DNA of 64,000 nucleotides from Liolophura sinensis (taxonomy: Eukaryota > Mollusca > Polyplacophora > Chitonida > Chitonidae), in NCBI RefSeq assembly GCF_032854445.1, contig NC_088296.1, positions 2,255,246-2,319,245 of the forward strand, given 5' to 3'. This document shows positions 51,801-61,905 of the stretch, piece after piece (within the stretch, counting starts at the first letter, position 1; each line of letters begins with the position of its first letter). Position numbers and translations under genes: made by a program. The notes beneath the pieces are model-generated. The model ran no database searches and had not been told where the DNA came from. It saw only the letters and a program-made list of their open reading frames with translations.

Positions 51801-54800
51801 ATCAAAAGATGGCATCTCGGCGGACAATGCTTAAAATTAATTAAATCCTACGATATAATTTTTTTTTCTCAAAGTTTATCGGAGTTGAGGAATTTAAATT
51901 TTGCTCGTTTGTCCTTCTTGCATACAAGGGATGATTTTTTTCCGGTTTATTTTACAATATACAGCAAAATTATTGAAACGTCGTGTTTAAGCCAAAGTGC
52001 TTTCGGCAGCGATAACCAGGTCAGCACAGCTCTCGTCTTACTACCTCAAAACGGAAGCATAAAATTCAGCCAAAGTCGAATGTCTACATCAGCCGCAGTG
52101 GTGCTTTAGCTTTATTGCCACTTGGATCAGTGTTGAGCATGAATCTAGTTGTACAACAATCCTATTGTAATTCTGTAAATATTTAATAGGTCAAAATCAC
52201 CAGCATTAACCCTCCCCTTTCCCCCCTCCCCCGGAAGCTACGACTTGATCCAGGAATATACCGGCCGTGCGCCTGCGGGCTAAGTAAACCGTAAATGATA
52301 TGAGACGGTTACTGTATCAACAGTTCAATTAATGAAAGAAATATCCTTCCAGTTTGTCCAATTTCCGAGAAAGCTGTTTATCACTTGGACCTTCATCGCC
52401 GAAGTGCACAATTTTTATTTGCCTTCGGCTACTTCTTTGACATAATATGAAAAGTAACTTCGGTGTTAGAGAGCTAGAGTAAAGGTGATGTCACCTTGCT
52501 GTTGATAATGGAGAGGCCCCAAAACTGTTTCAAGACGAAGTTGCACTAAACTTTTACTGGGTTGAAAACAATATTAAAAAAAAAATATTTAACGCCTGTT
52601 TTCAGATACACTGAATGGTAGTCTTTCAGTGGGCATAAACATTAGTCAGGTGCTGTCATTCACTTTAAAGTAACCTAAAACACTCTGTCTCGTCACTCGT
52701 CTCTTGTGAACATCGTTAAGATGCATGGCTGCACGTCTGGGTTTATCAGTGCGCGCTTTTTATCTTAAGTTGATCAGTGATCTCTACTGTGCAACATCAC
52801 AAGACTAAACTGTGCGCTTTTTGACCTTTATATGGGATAGTCGTTTGCCCTTTCCTTTTAAGCAAAAGATCAACCCAACCAGAGTATACTTTACAGTTAT
52901 AAGGGGGAGATAACTCTGTTCCTTTTTTCTTGTTGTTTTACCTTGTACAGTTATATTCCTTAGACCGTGTGTTCCCTGTGAACCTCGTTCGTTGCGGAGA
53001 TAATTAGTTTTAATCAAAGTTTGTTAAAGTTCGGTAACAGCATAAAATGTTGTTTTACATTTGGATTGTGTTTCCTAAACCAGTAGCAATGTAAATTTAA
53101 CATATGATAGGGATAGAAACTGTATGTCCGGAGAATGACGAGTCGTTGTGATAAGAAATTGCTTCAATCCGATCTCCAGACTCTTCTAGACCATAAGGTA
53201 CCCGTGCTTTTCACACTGTCATATTTTGTAGGAATTCAAACATGTTTAAATGTAAATGTTGCTACATGTAAAACCAATTGAATTTGTAATCACATACGTT
53301 AAATGTCGTTATAGAGAATGTGTAATGTGGTGTGCTAAGTTATGTTGTAAGTGTGATAAAATAACTTATTAGTTTATAGCTGGGAACTGGGTAACTTGAA
53401 GTACATTGTTTGTGTGGATTCTCGTCAATTCATAACTTGCACAGTGTATGAAGATGTCAGTAATAATACAGTCTGCTGGATTTCCTTAGTTTTTTTATCA
53501 ATAGAGAGAACACCAGTAATTTGTATGTAAAGTACATGTACTCTATTCAAGTTTTTACATTAGTTTACTTCTGTAATTGAAATAATCTGTCCGTGATTGC
53601 ATACTTTCATGGACTTTTATACTAAAACGGGTTTACTAGTATTTGTTCCCTCACAGCTAGGTTGCAGTCCACTTGGTTGTTTCAATTTGTGCTCAAAACT
53701 ATCGAGTAATAAATGAAATACATTCTACGGACACTGTTGCCTCTCCACTCTGGCTACACAGTTTTACATAGAGGTAATGTGTGAGTCTGAGTACAAGTCT
53801 TAAAAACAAAATATACATTCGCATGCGCTTTTCCCATTTAATCCAAAATACAATTTTCGGCAACTGGTATAGAAAAGAGACTCGGTAAACTTACTATCGC
53901 TAACTTTGCATTTTATAATCATGGCACTACGTTCTGATCCAAACTTTGTCTATTTGATTTTAAACTAGATGGCACACAAAGAGCCAAGCTTCCCCCAAAT
54001 GTAAATGTACAAACAAAGGCACAATATTCCTGTAGGTATTATTACAACGTAAGAGAAATTCATGAATTTTATGTCCGATCTAGAAATGGCAAAGGATTTT
54101 TATATAAAACCCTGATCCAGAACACCGTAAAAAGGTGTTGGATCGGCCCAAGGTCAGCATACTGAATTATCATTCTAAATATCTTTATAATTTCTTTTTT
54201 CGTAAAACAGCTGATAGACAGACGTAAAAGCAAAGCTCCCTGGGGAAGGTAATAAATAAAGAATTATGTAAATACATAAAGAAATCAACAAACGTACCGG
54301 TCTGGCAGCAATCTGAGGATGGTCCTGGTTTTCCCCCGAGATTTGTCCGGTTTCCTCCCACCATAATGCTGGCTGCCGTCGTATAAGTGAAATATTCTTG
54401 AATACGGCGTAAAACACAAAGCAAACAAAAAAATAAATAAACAAACTATAAACGTACCGTCTGTCTCTGTACATGATGTTTATTACGAGCAGGAAGATGA
54501 CGAATAGTACCCCAGCCACAGCTAACACCGTCATGGTGATCACGAGCGGAAGTGAGACGGTCCGCCATTCCTCTACCATCAGAGGGCCATCTGGCGGCGG
54601 TTCTAGTAACGGAAAAACCGAGAACAATATGGAGATTAACTCCATACTGAGTAATTTATGAGGATTTGTCGATTGTGCGATTAGATAAACGAAGAGCACT
54701 ACGAAATTTAGCACATTAATGATTGTTTGTTGTTTTTGCCAGTAGTTTAACGTACCTTATTATTTCTGCCATATCTATGACAATACCGATATACCGGTAA

Positions 54801-57800
54801 TTATTTTGATCTGCCTCACTAGAACCCTATGCTGAAGACACCAGACACGATGCCCCACTTATTCACATCACACTGACACCACAACGACCTGCTCTGAATT
54901 CACTTCTCGCATGCTGAGCACCAAACCCTGATCATCCATGATAAAGTCAAAAGCTCTGTATGCACGAGAGCTTAAGACGTGATATCTCAACACTCATAAG
55001 GAATCGCCCCCGTTGCTGATAGTCAAACAAATCTGGACTGAGCCGGCACAAACGACTAGAGTATAACGGCAGTCTAGTCCCGTCGTAGTTTCGAATACAC
55101 ATAGGACATAGGAGTGCATAGGGCGGGGCCATCGGACAGGTTCAGCGTAGAAGAGGTAAGTTCTCCTGTATACCGAGGTTTGAATCTCACACACACACGA
55201 ACGCGATGGACCAGGTGCACTTTTCCACAAATCGTCAAGTGACGATGAACAATTACTTCTTAAAACATAAAAATCATGCCAAAATCAGATGAAAGAAAGT
55301 GAAATCGCATTTGTAAAAATGTTTTTAATATTTTTTTTAGATTTTTTTCTTTCAAAGGCAAAGTTTATTTGTAAAACATTTTGTATGGTGATATATTGGA
55401 AACCACAATTTGGCATATATTCGCTTTGCTTAATAATGCTTCAAGTAAGCATATAATGCGTGTCTAATCAATGTACTTGAATGTGAATTGGTTGTTCTGA
55501 ACTATGATAATATTTGTGAATACATTAAGATATAAAAATGATCAAAATTCAGGCCGAACACTGTGGCATTTGTTCGCTGAAAAGAGCAAATTCTTGAGCA
55601 AATAAATTTATTAAACATGTTTTACATCCTCATTGATAAGATTATTACACAAAAACAATATGTACCAAGAGGGGGTCACAGTACACACTATACAAATATT
55701 TTTTTTCATATATCTTTTTCTCTTTAAAGAAAAATCAAAAAAGAAATATAGAAAACCACATCGACAACTAGCATTTCGCAATCTTTCATCTGAGCTTCGA
55801 GTAATTTTTAAGATTTCTCCATCTGACGAAGATTCCTCATATTTTACCTCCATTCTCAGTCGACCAGATAAAAGCGGACTCGTTCAGCTTCACAAAACTC
55901 AGAAGAGAATCGTCGAACGTAGCTATGGGGACTTCCACGCCATCTGCAATGTGAGAAAAGCAAGACATTTATGCGTTCATTCATTCAGAGTTGTACCGAA
56001 ATACATGTACTCCAGTATATTTGTTCACTCTGACAACCAAATAAACGGTTGAGTGATTGAAATTCGAAAAATCCCAAGTCATCTTAACGTGTAACTAAAC
56101 CACCTCAGGCGTAAAGTTAAATAAGGCTATAGTCTTTCTACTTTAAGGAGTCGTCTATATTTAGCTGTGCAAAATCAGCCATAGCCGGTGCAACACGCAG
56201 TGACAGACACGTAACAACCCAAGTTCTACACATCGATATGTTGAAAGTCCATATCCTTGCAAACAAAATGAAGTTAGAACACCTTTTTCTAGTTCATAAT
56301 GGTAAACTGGATAAGCACAGTTTCGACGGCAAGAGCCCACTGTCTCGGGTGACGTCATATTTATTCCAAAACAAATGGCATGCTGATCTAGACATACATG
56401 TACCATTCAGCCTTTGCCATTACCACTGATGGTAACATTAAAAGAATGCGCTTCCACAAGAGAAAGCCTAATTAACGAGGGCGTATAAACCTGTGAACCG
56501 GCATACAAAGCTCAGTGCAATTAGTTCATAATTTCCAAAAACCTCTGTTTAAAGAACTGTAGCATACAAAGTAAACCATAAGCAGTGGCGACAATGTGAC
56601 AGTTGGCAAATGGTCATACGTAGCCGGTGAAGTACAGCCTCCTGTCAGTTTACCTAAGAGTTTTATTGTGACCCCCCATTTACAGGTAAATGCTTCAAAT
56701 GCGCCAATTCCACGCTGTTTTCTCGGCGCGGTTTTACATAAAATTAACAACATGCTTTGTACCTGCACTACTACTGGGCAATGTGTAGAGTGAATTGTCA
56801 TTAGATTCATCACACACCCATATTCAAAACGCAGTGAAACTTAAAAGTGAATATTTTAATTTTAAAATGTTAATAGTTTTTAATGTAAATCAAGAAAAAG
56901 TTGCATAGGTTTTATGTAACGCTTTTCAGACCAGGCAACTTCATTAATACACAATGGTCGCATCAAGAATTTTGGAACGTGAACATACGCCTACGGCTCT
57001 CAAAATAAGTAGCAGACAATGTTGTCAAGCTTAGTGTTGACGGTCGTATTATGTCAAGAGTGGCCCCAATTCAAGCACCGAAGTGAAGAGATTTGTCAAA
57101 TACGGAGTTGACACGAAACACCAATACATAACAGAATCTTTGTGCTCTACTTCATGATCGTGTCTGATTCCGATTAGCCCGTGTTTAAGGGCTGTACATT
57201 CATCGTATACGTATTGAATTAGATCTTTACGTTGGACATGTGAACAATTGCAATCAAAGTGCAACTGAGATACATTTTTTGTTACCGACGACTGATACTC
57301 TGGCATGGTATACGATTTGAATACTAATTTCACTCAGTCACCTAGAACACACCTTGCGTCTTTCCAACATCGTTGAAAACTGTTCACTGCTTCTATTTAC
57401 ATTATTTCGTCCTATTTTTGTACTTTATATAATTTCCTTATTCCTTGGTGCTTTGTGTTATGCGTCGTTCTTGGAATTGACCTTTCGATTATTGTCCTTA
57501 TTGGTTGACGGCTGGTATACGAATGTCTGTTTTGACCCACATGTTCTACTCTGGAGCTAGAAATAAAATATCGAAAATTGATCCACTATTTCTGACGGGT
57601 CTTTAAAAGCAATAGCTTTGGTTAATCTACGCACATACCTTGCAGCTGCTCGATTTTGGTGTATCCGAGTCTTTTTCCGTTGATGTCAAACCGAATTGGT
57701 CCCTGAAACAGGTACAAACAATTGCAAAAATCCAGCTACCTTATAGTTTCGGTTAATCATCGAGTATTATTGTCTAGGTATAACGTGCTACCAAGATTAC

Positions 57801-60800
57801 ATTCCTATATATTTAGACACCAATTCTATTTTCCAGGCAGCAATGGAATTATCCAAGCACCACCGGATCTACCCAGACACGAAATTTAAATTTATTTGAT
57901 TTGTGTTTTACGCTGTACTCAAGAATATTTCACTTATATGGCGCCCACCACCATTGTGGTGGGAGACAGAGCCTGGGCGAAATCCACGACCATCTGCAGG
58001 TTGTGCCGGTCGAGAAACCCCCGACCTTACTGCAAAGATCTCACAGGTTTGAAATCTGTTAGATTGGTAAAAGGCAAGTGGTCTCCGGCCAGTTTTTATA
58101 CATACGACACTACCGCCGACTTGTTGGCACCAGTGCCCCGAGAGGTGTAATCTGTCAAATTTAACCATTTGCAAATGCCATTGGTTAACGCGCTCTCTAT
58201 CAGTGTCCAGGAAAAAAGGCATCATTACCGTAATTCCTGCGAAGTTGGAGTTGTTGACAGCGGTGAAGAAGACGTGAGCAATATCGGACCTGGTGTATTC
58301 AAAATCCTCCAGTCGTGCCCCGATCTGTCCTAAAGGGTTTATAGAGGCGTTGAGAGCCAGGGCGATCGTGTACACGGAGTCGTAGGCAAACGGAGCCAAG
58401 TCGTGTGCAGTGTAGCTCGTGCTAGCCACCGCCGTTTGGTAGTCGGCAAGAAACCCAGCGGGCGTCTGCGGTAAAAGAACGAGTCAAACCTGCTGATATG
58501 AAATAGGACGTAGCAAGAAAATTCAATTTTATGAAAAATGCAAATGATTCTGGTCAAGACGGTGCCGCCAAAAGTCCGTAAAAAGCTGTGAAACTGTAAA
58601 TTATGACCGCTGAGAATCATTACGGGAATAGAATTTTAAAATTCTGCGCAATGTAAATTATGTTATTAATCAAGAAAAATGGTAAAATATACAAAAATCT
58701 GTCATAAATTAGGACTGCTCAAATTTAAATTCCCAAACATACAGCAGCCATCTTTGTTTAGGTTTTTTTTTTGAAAATGTGGAATGAAGCTACATAATTT
58801 CATTCTGTTACATTTCGGTTTCTGTGACTCGGTACGATTTGATTTAGACCCTAATACCATTTAATTTGTCAAGCATTATCCAGAGTCACATACGCAACAA
58901 TGTTCCTCCTATCTGATGGTGGACAGTTTTATGGGTGGAAGAAAACCAAACGGAATTGATGATTATATTGTTGTTTATTTTAAAGTTTACGTTACCACCA
59001 CAGTTAGGCCAAATTAACAAAGGTATACCTACGGTTCTGTTCATTTTTGAAAAAAAACAAAAAAAAAACAACAAAAAAACAAACGTTTTGAATCAAAGAA
59101 ACAAAACTAAAAAAAATGATTCAAAGCTACAAGATAGTCTCTAAAGTTGTTTTCAGAATTGAAGTACTCTCCTTTCCGACTAAGACGAGTGGGAATAATT
59201 TCAGTGTACTTTAATTTCATGCCCGTCTTATCTGTAATTTTGGAGAAGGGCTTATTTATTTAAGAGGACATTTTGCGAATGATGTAATGCGACTTTTATT
59301 GGTTATTTATTTACAGTGTGACAAAGGGAACAATTTGATCAAAGCATACCCGTCCGCTGTTTGTAACTTTAGCACTTGCGTCTACAGCTTGCGTCTCCAT
59401 GGAGATATAACCGGAGACAGCTTCGGTCATTTCCGTCGGAGAGCACGTGGTATCGTCCTCGAGATACCATTCGTCGCTGAACCATCCAGGAATTATCCAG
59501 ATATACCCAGGGCCTGTCATACCTAAACCCCGTGCCTACGTCAAAAAAAAAGAGAGAAAAAAATGAAATACAGAAAATAGATAATTTTCAAATTACAAAC
59601 AAAATAATACAGTATTTACTACACATACAACATGATGGAACATTATTTACCACTGATTTCAGATCTCTAACCCGTAATAGCTTGTCCGTATTAGCTTAGC
59701 GGTGTTAGCTTACAGGGTTTTAGCTACCCGTATTAGCCTGAATTTAATCGTTTGGTTGTTGATTAACGCCAAACTAAAGAATACTTCACTTTTACAATTA
59801 CGAGTTTTATCGCCCTGGGCCTTTCCCAGTTCTGACATAGGACATCTTGTTGGAAGGCGATGTGGCGTTAAGCCATAATGTGTTCGTATAAGCCAAGTGG
59901 TATCCTTCGAGCATCGTAACTTAATGGCTTAGAATTGCCTGGCTCAGATAGTTAGCGCGGTGGCGCAACGTAATGACTCAGGAGCATTTCACCAATGCGG
60001 TCGCTGGGAGTTCAAGCCAAACTCATTCTGGCTTCCTCTCCAGCCGCAGGTGGGAAAGTCGTGGGTTTCCCCAGGGCTCTGCCCGGTTTTCTTCCTCTGT
60101 AATGATGGCCGCCGTCGTATAAGTGAAATATTCTTGAGTACTGCATAAAATACCAATCAAACAAATTAATCGAAAAGCCCTTGTAAAAATTTAGGATGCC
60201 AAAAGCTTTACTAAATCACAAATAAATGAAACAGAATTGCATGCTTAACAGTCTGAGTGTGGCACTAGCTTATTTAGTCGGGGATGTTGGGCGATCACGT
60301 CCACGGAAAGCAGGCATTCTTAACCATGTGCCCTGAACAGCTTCCAATCGCAGCCTAAAAGACTAGTGTTTTTTATTGTGCTTATATACACATGTATAAT
60401 GTTATGACAACACAGCATTTTTAACAATTCCAGACCAGTGACTTCTATTATATTGTAATTAAGATCATTTCGCATAATTTACCTAATTACTCTTAAGTTA
60501 TGGTGGTTGGGGTGTTGTTACTACTGATACAACTCAGTGGTGTAGCAGCACAGAGGGAAACAATAGAGCACCGACGACAATGTGACAGCTGGCAAATGGT
60601 CAAGCGTAACAGAGCAGCGACGACAATGTGACAGCTGGCAAATGGTCACACGTAACAGAGCAGCGACGACAGTGTGACAGCTGGCAAATGGTCACACGTA
60701 ACAGGGCAAATGCCGCCACTTGTCAGTTTCCCTTAGTTTGGGTTTTAGCAAAATGCATGCCCTCAAGCAACATGGCTTAAGCAGAATTAGGTAAAGCAGG

Positions 60801-61327
60801 CATTTACATGAACAGCTAGAATAAAACTCTAACTGTTCATGTGAATGCAGGAAATAACTGTGACCATTTGCAATTCATTTGAAGACATTGTCTTCAGTAC
60901 CCTGGCTTTACTCCGTGTCCGGTGCTTTTGAATATGTTCGTTTTATGATACATGTTTGATTAACAAACTTGCACACATAAGACTGACAATCAGAATATGT
61001 TAAATGGATGTGGATCAATACTACCCTATTAGTGGATAACAAACGTAAAACATTTCAGTAAATACATGCCTTGTGTACACGCATTTAACAAAAACTTCTT
61101 TCCGTGCACTAAATAAAAGGGTCACGGCGCAAGGCTTGTTTCTGCAACAATGAGGCTCATTTCGATATGCAAACACACACATATAGAACAGGTGTCTGGA
61201 AATAACCGACAGACTAATGAAAGTTTCTTCCTCATTACTGTTTCTTCTGAGACAGACGTACCTTACAGAAAACCCCACGTGCTGTAGACTCGAACATATT
61301 GGCGATGATGATCCTGGCCTCTTTTAC
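39594..61327 (-). CDS. GABBR: Metabotropic GABA-B-type receptor (class C GPCR), 3' part of gene, 12 exons
   Basis: GABA-B receptors are plasma-membrane dimers that couple GABA to Gi/o proteins. Exons in order: 61262-61327, 59350-59535, 58229-58465, 57639-57702, 55848-55943, 54458-54602, 49776-49922, 48877-48984, 47856-47978, 46739-47067, 41224-41358, 39594-39827. Exons 1-5 give the second half of the Venus-flytrap ligand-binding domain (EARIIIANMFESTARGVFC, GPGYIWIIPGWFSDEW, LAPFAYDSVYTIALALN). Exons 6-10 give the seven helices, with GYKGLLLLYGAFLAWE in helix 5 and ALCFIPK after helix 7. Exons 11-12 give a heptad-type coiled coil. The ligand domain joins helix 1 without the Cys-rich domain of metabotropic glutamate receptors, which supports GABA-B. 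Two one-base deletions in T runs (exons 7 and 10) are needed to restore the frame. The signal peptide and first lobe lie beyond the window. Whether it is a ligand-binding or partner subunit cannot be settled here. Confidence 0.93.
39841..41223. other. Intron between receptor exons 11 and 12; one tRNA-like remnant
   Basis: On the minus strand 40265-40345 shows a tRNA-like layout (GGGCTCAGGTAGTTAAGG as A-box region, GTGTTCAAATCC as B box), probably the head of a third SINE family. GGCTTAACGCCACATTGCC near 40533 recurs inverted near 59865. Confidence 0.45.
41224..41358 (-). CDS. GABA-B-type receptor, exon 11 in window: start of cytoplasmic tail
   Basis: Encodes VHIIFTNSVSTENIIVANMM, TMSQRQGEMNTEDRLISELK and QKIKE, leading into a coiled coil. 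Phase 0 both ends; the acceptor is CTTGCCAG, the donor GTGGGT. The 42-bp minisatellite ends about 20 bases upstream and its unit resembles this acceptor and the first bases of the exon. Confidence 0.88.
41380..42560 (-). repeat. 42-bp minisatellite with 84-bp higher-order unit, against receptor exon 11
   Basis: About 28 monomers of 42 bases alternate between two types, one with AGGAAGCCATA and one with AGTAACCCATTA (plus strand), giving an 84-base higher-order unit. Longer blocks are repeated at about 292-294 bases (seven monomers). On the gene strand a monomer reads CTTCCTATTTTTGCGACTTT then CACATTGTTTAC. It aligns without gaps to the exon-11 junction (about 27 of 35 bases). The period keeps the minus strand open for 430 codons into exon 11. 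Confidence 0.93.
42900..46010. repeat. 35-bp minisatellite, about 88 units
   Basis: Head-to-tail copies of CTGCTGCCCACCTCATGCAG then CTCGCTGACCATTGA over 3.1 kb, in the intron between receptor exons 10 and 11. Higher-order copies are visible: 45141-45310 recurs at 45491-45660, offset 350 bases (ten units), and 43590-43700 recurs near 43730-43840. On the gene strand each unit contains ATGAGGTGGGCAGCAG, with a donor-like GAG/GTGGGC. Confidence 0.95.
46011..46738. other. Intron, no recognised feature
   Basis: AT-rich sequence between the 35-bp array and the donor of exon 10. Confidence 0.4.
46739..47067 (-). CDS. GABA-B-type receptor, exon 10 in window: loop 2 and helices 5-7, with one-base deletion
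   Basis: Starts SKDRDVVILPHIEHCYCRQE and NIWIGVF, containing the loop-2 Cys (EHC). The frame then shifts and continues GYKGLLLLYGAFLAWENRVV, ARNIGITIYSTVVLCCVVAP and INFATTVMLALCFIPK. The break is a T run (plus-strand AAAA 46986-46989); one more T gives the expected F-F-G-Y-K. The exon is 329 bases where 330 is required by the phases. Phase 0 both ends; the donor is GTAAAT. Confidence 0.93.
47194..47424 (-). mobile_element. SINE family B, nearly full length, minus strand
   Basis: Inverse order of TTATTTGATTG tail, ACGCCTTACTCAAGGATATT, AAGCCAACATGAGCTTGACTT, CACAGCATTGGTGAGAGGCT and CTAACCAACTGAGCCA. TTTTCGTTT at 47188-47196 and 47415-47423 is a likely target-site duplication. The adjoining 47152-47193 is shared with the SINE at 59935. 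Confidence 0.88.
47856..47978 (-). CDS. GABA-B-type receptor, exon 9 in window: helix 4
   Basis: Encodes TIRDSQLMIIVMVLLFIDAI, LLVTWDVIDRPIGSNISLPQ and E; helix 4 followed by the W-x-x-x-D-P-like start of extracellular loop 2. Phase 0 both ends; acceptor TATCACAG, donor GTGAGC. Confidence 0.92.
47979..48876. other. Intron between receptor exons 8 and 9
   Basis: AT-rich, no recognised element. Confidence 0.4.
48877..48984 (-). CDS. GABA-B-type receptor, exon 8 in window: helix 3
   Basis: Encodes VKQWLLPISFSLTFGATFAK then AWRIHRIFSNSKMKKR, matching the FxLxFGAMFAKTWRVHxIF motif and the basic intracellular loop. Phase 0 both ends; the acceptor is CTGTACAG and the donor GTAAGT. Plus-strand frames over this place are shadows. 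Confidence 0.94.
48985..49775. other. Intron between receptor exons 7 and 8
   Basis: No recognised element. Confidence 0.4.
49776..49922 (-). CDS. GABA-B-type receptor, exon 7 in window: helix 2, with one-base deletion
   Basis: The main frame gives ISPNLNYLICVGCFFMYDYV and IFLGLD..., helix 2 of the family (SSPNLNNLIxxGC). Entering in phase 2 the first codons read R-I-M-K, which also fits (RFIKMSSPN in relatives), but the two frames differ by one base at the TT near 49911-49914. One more T restores continuity and the family spacing. The alternative, a weaker donor four bases downstream in exon 6, would avoid the indel but add a residue. Donor GTGAGT. Confidence 0.85.
50195..50265 (+). mobile_element. 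SINE family B, 3' tail fragment
   Basis: GAGTGAAAATATTTCTCATT then ACGGCGTAAAACACCAATCA and AATAAATT. Confidence 0.75.
50266..54299. other. Long receptor intron, no recognised element
   Basis: Four kilobases of AT-rich intron between helix-1 and helix-2 exons. I looked for missing receptor exons and saw none; phases of the flanking exons do not require one. Confidence 0.45.
54300..54447 (+). mobile_element. SINE family B, 3' half
   Basis: CTGGCAGCAATCTGAGGATG, TTTCCCCCGAG, CCGTCGTATAAGTGAAATAT, CTTGAATACGGCGTAAAAC and an AATAAATAAAC tail. Antisense to the gene and ending beside the exon-6 donor. Confidence 0.88.
54458..54602 (-). CDS. GABA-B-type receptor, exon 6 in window: helix 1
   Basis: Encodes PPPDGPLMVEEWRTVSLPL, then helix 1 VITMTVLAVAGVLFVIFLLV and INIMYRDRR. 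PPxDxP before helix 1 is typical. Phase 1 in, phase 2 out at GTACGT. A SINE family-B tail ends about 10 bases beyond the donor. Confidence 0.93.
54603..55847. other. Intron between receptor exons 5 and 6
   Basis: Short antisense open frames at 54947-55230 have no known content. Confidence 0.4.
55848..55943 (-). CDS. GABA-B-type receptor, exon 5 in window: end of ligand domain
   Basis: Encodes GVEVPIATFDDSLLSFVKLN and ESAFIWSTENG, equivalent to the YxPVAxFDxxxxxLxWxxxxxxWxGG end of the ligand domain. Phase 1 both ends. Confidence 0.88.
56135..56400. mobile_element. Single arm of the long fold-back element
   Basis: Similar in block order to 31221-31498: AGTCTTTCTACTTTA-like start, GTTCTACACA, ATATGTTGAA, AAAATGAAGTTAGAACACCT, TTTCGACGGCAA and AATGGCATGCTG. 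The opposite arm was not seen. Confidence 0.7.
56585..56680. mobile_element. MITE fragment (GTGACAGTTGGCAAATGGTC family)
   Basis: GCGACAATGTGACAGTTGGC then AAATGGTCATACGTA matches the 60562-60715 and 9568-9673 elements. Confidence 0.65.
56681..57638. other. Intron between receptor exons 4 and 5
   Basis: Contains the second copy (57400-57545) of the dispersed repeat also at 26050-26205. No exon. Confidence 0.4.
57639..57702 (-). CDS. GABA-B-type receptor, exon 4 in window
   Basis: Encodes GPIRFDINGKRLGYTKIEQL then Q, matching GxVxFxxxGxRxxxxxIxQLQ. Phase 0 in, phase 1 out; acceptor TGTTTCAG, donor GTATGT. Confidence 0.92.
57890..58020 (-). mobile_element. SINE family B, 3' half, minus strand
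   Basis: TTTATTTGATTTGTGTTTTA, CGCTGTACTCAAGAATATTT, CATTGTGGTGGGAG, and CCATCTGCAGGTTG in inverted order, in the intron between exons 3 and 4. Confidence 0.88.
58229..58465 (-). CDS. GABA-B-type receptor, exon 3 in window: ligand domain
   Basis: Encodes TPAGFLADYQTAVASTSYTA, DLAPFAYDSVYTIALALNAS, RLEDFEYTRSDIAHVFFTAV and NNSNFAGIT. The AYDxVxxIALALN motif is a family signature. Phase 0 both ends; acceptor TACCGCAG, donor GTAATG. Confidence 0.95.
58466..59349. other. Intron between receptor exons 2 and 3
   Basis: AT-rich with A runs near 59050. No element recognised. Confidence 0.4.
59350..59535 (-). CDS. GABA-B-type receptor, exon 2 in window: ligand domain
   Basis: Encodes ARGLGMTGPGYIWIIPGWFS, DEWYLEDDTTCSPTEMTEAV and SGYISMETQAVDASAKVTNS. 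The GPxYxW...GWxxxxW pattern and the CxxxEMxEAVxGYI motif are characteristic. Phase 0 both ends; acceptor TGACGTAG, donor GTATGC. Confidence 0.93.
59935..60170 (+). mobile_element. SINE family B, nearly full length, with shared 3' flank
   Basis: Head GCCTGGCTCAGATAGTTAGC, GGTCGCTGGGAGTTCAAGCC, GGCTTCCTCTCCAGCCGCAG, GGGCTCTGCCCGGTTTTC, CGCCGTCGTATAAGTGAAAT and CTTGAGTACTGCATAAAATA. The following 42 bases (60171-60212) match those beside the 47194-47424 copy with one mismatch. No clear target-site duplication. Confidence 0.88.
60562..60715. repeat. Three-unit tandem array within a MITE-related element
   Basis: GTAACAGAGCAGCGACGACA then TGTGACAGCTGGCAAATGGT and CACAC is repeated about three times with a 52-base period. 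The same block is a single unit in other family members. Confidence 0.88.
60800..60848. repeat. Hairpin, 16-bp stem
   Basis: GCATTTACATGAACAG (60800-60815) pairs with CTGTTCATGTGAATGC (60833-60848), one mismatch, 17-base loop. Probably part of the neighbouring MITE-type element. Confidence 0.8.
61262..61327 (-). CDS. GABA-B-type receptor, exon 1 in window: ligand domain, post-hinge
   Basis: Encodes VKEARIIIANMFESTARGVF then CK, equivalent to the ARIIxxxFYExxARKVFC segment of the family. Phase 0 both ends; the donor is GTACGT. The acceptor TTTGAAG is weak, and AAAAG a few bases on is an alternative. This is the first exon in the window; earlier ones must lie to the right. Confidence 0.88.
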
Positions 61328-61704
61328 CTTCAAATAGAGATATAAATAAAGATTAAAGAGTAAGAATGCAAGACTGAATAATACTTTTGCGCGTAAACAT
61401 GTAAAGGTACAGCGTAATGAACGCAAATTCATGGTTTATCACCTCACTGTCTCTAGGTTATCCATATCGTTGCAAAACAGCGCAATGATTTCGGTTGTTG
61501 GTTTTCAAGTTACACTGTTATATGTTTTCCCACATAGCAATCTTACCACCATTTAGCAAGCTACAGTTTTGTCCTGTAGAACATGTAGTACATTTACCAA
61601 GACTATACGTCTGAAAAATTGTTTTCCGCCATATATTTTGTCTCTTATTTATATCAACGGTCAGTATGACGTCAAGGACCATTTACATCTACAGTGTTCA
61701 TGAC

Positions 61705-61905
61705 TTATATATGATACTTATACGACGGCGGCCAGCAATATGGTAGAAGGAAACCGGACAGTGCTCGGGCGAAACCCACGACAGTCCACAGGCTGCTGCT
61801 GACCTTCGCACGTACGGTGGGAGAGGACGCAGTCAGCATGAGCTCACAGCGACGGCTTCTAGGTCATTGCGTCGTGCTGGCGTTCTAAACGCCTGAGCAT
61901 AGAGG
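61705..61905 (-). mobile_element. SINE family B, minus strand
   Basis: ACTTATACGACGGCGGCCAG, AAGGAAACCGGACAG, GGCGAAACCCACGACAGTCC, TTCGCACGTACGG and CTGAGCATAGAGGCTCTTCG in inverted order; part of the B-box region is deleted. Confidence 0.85.
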
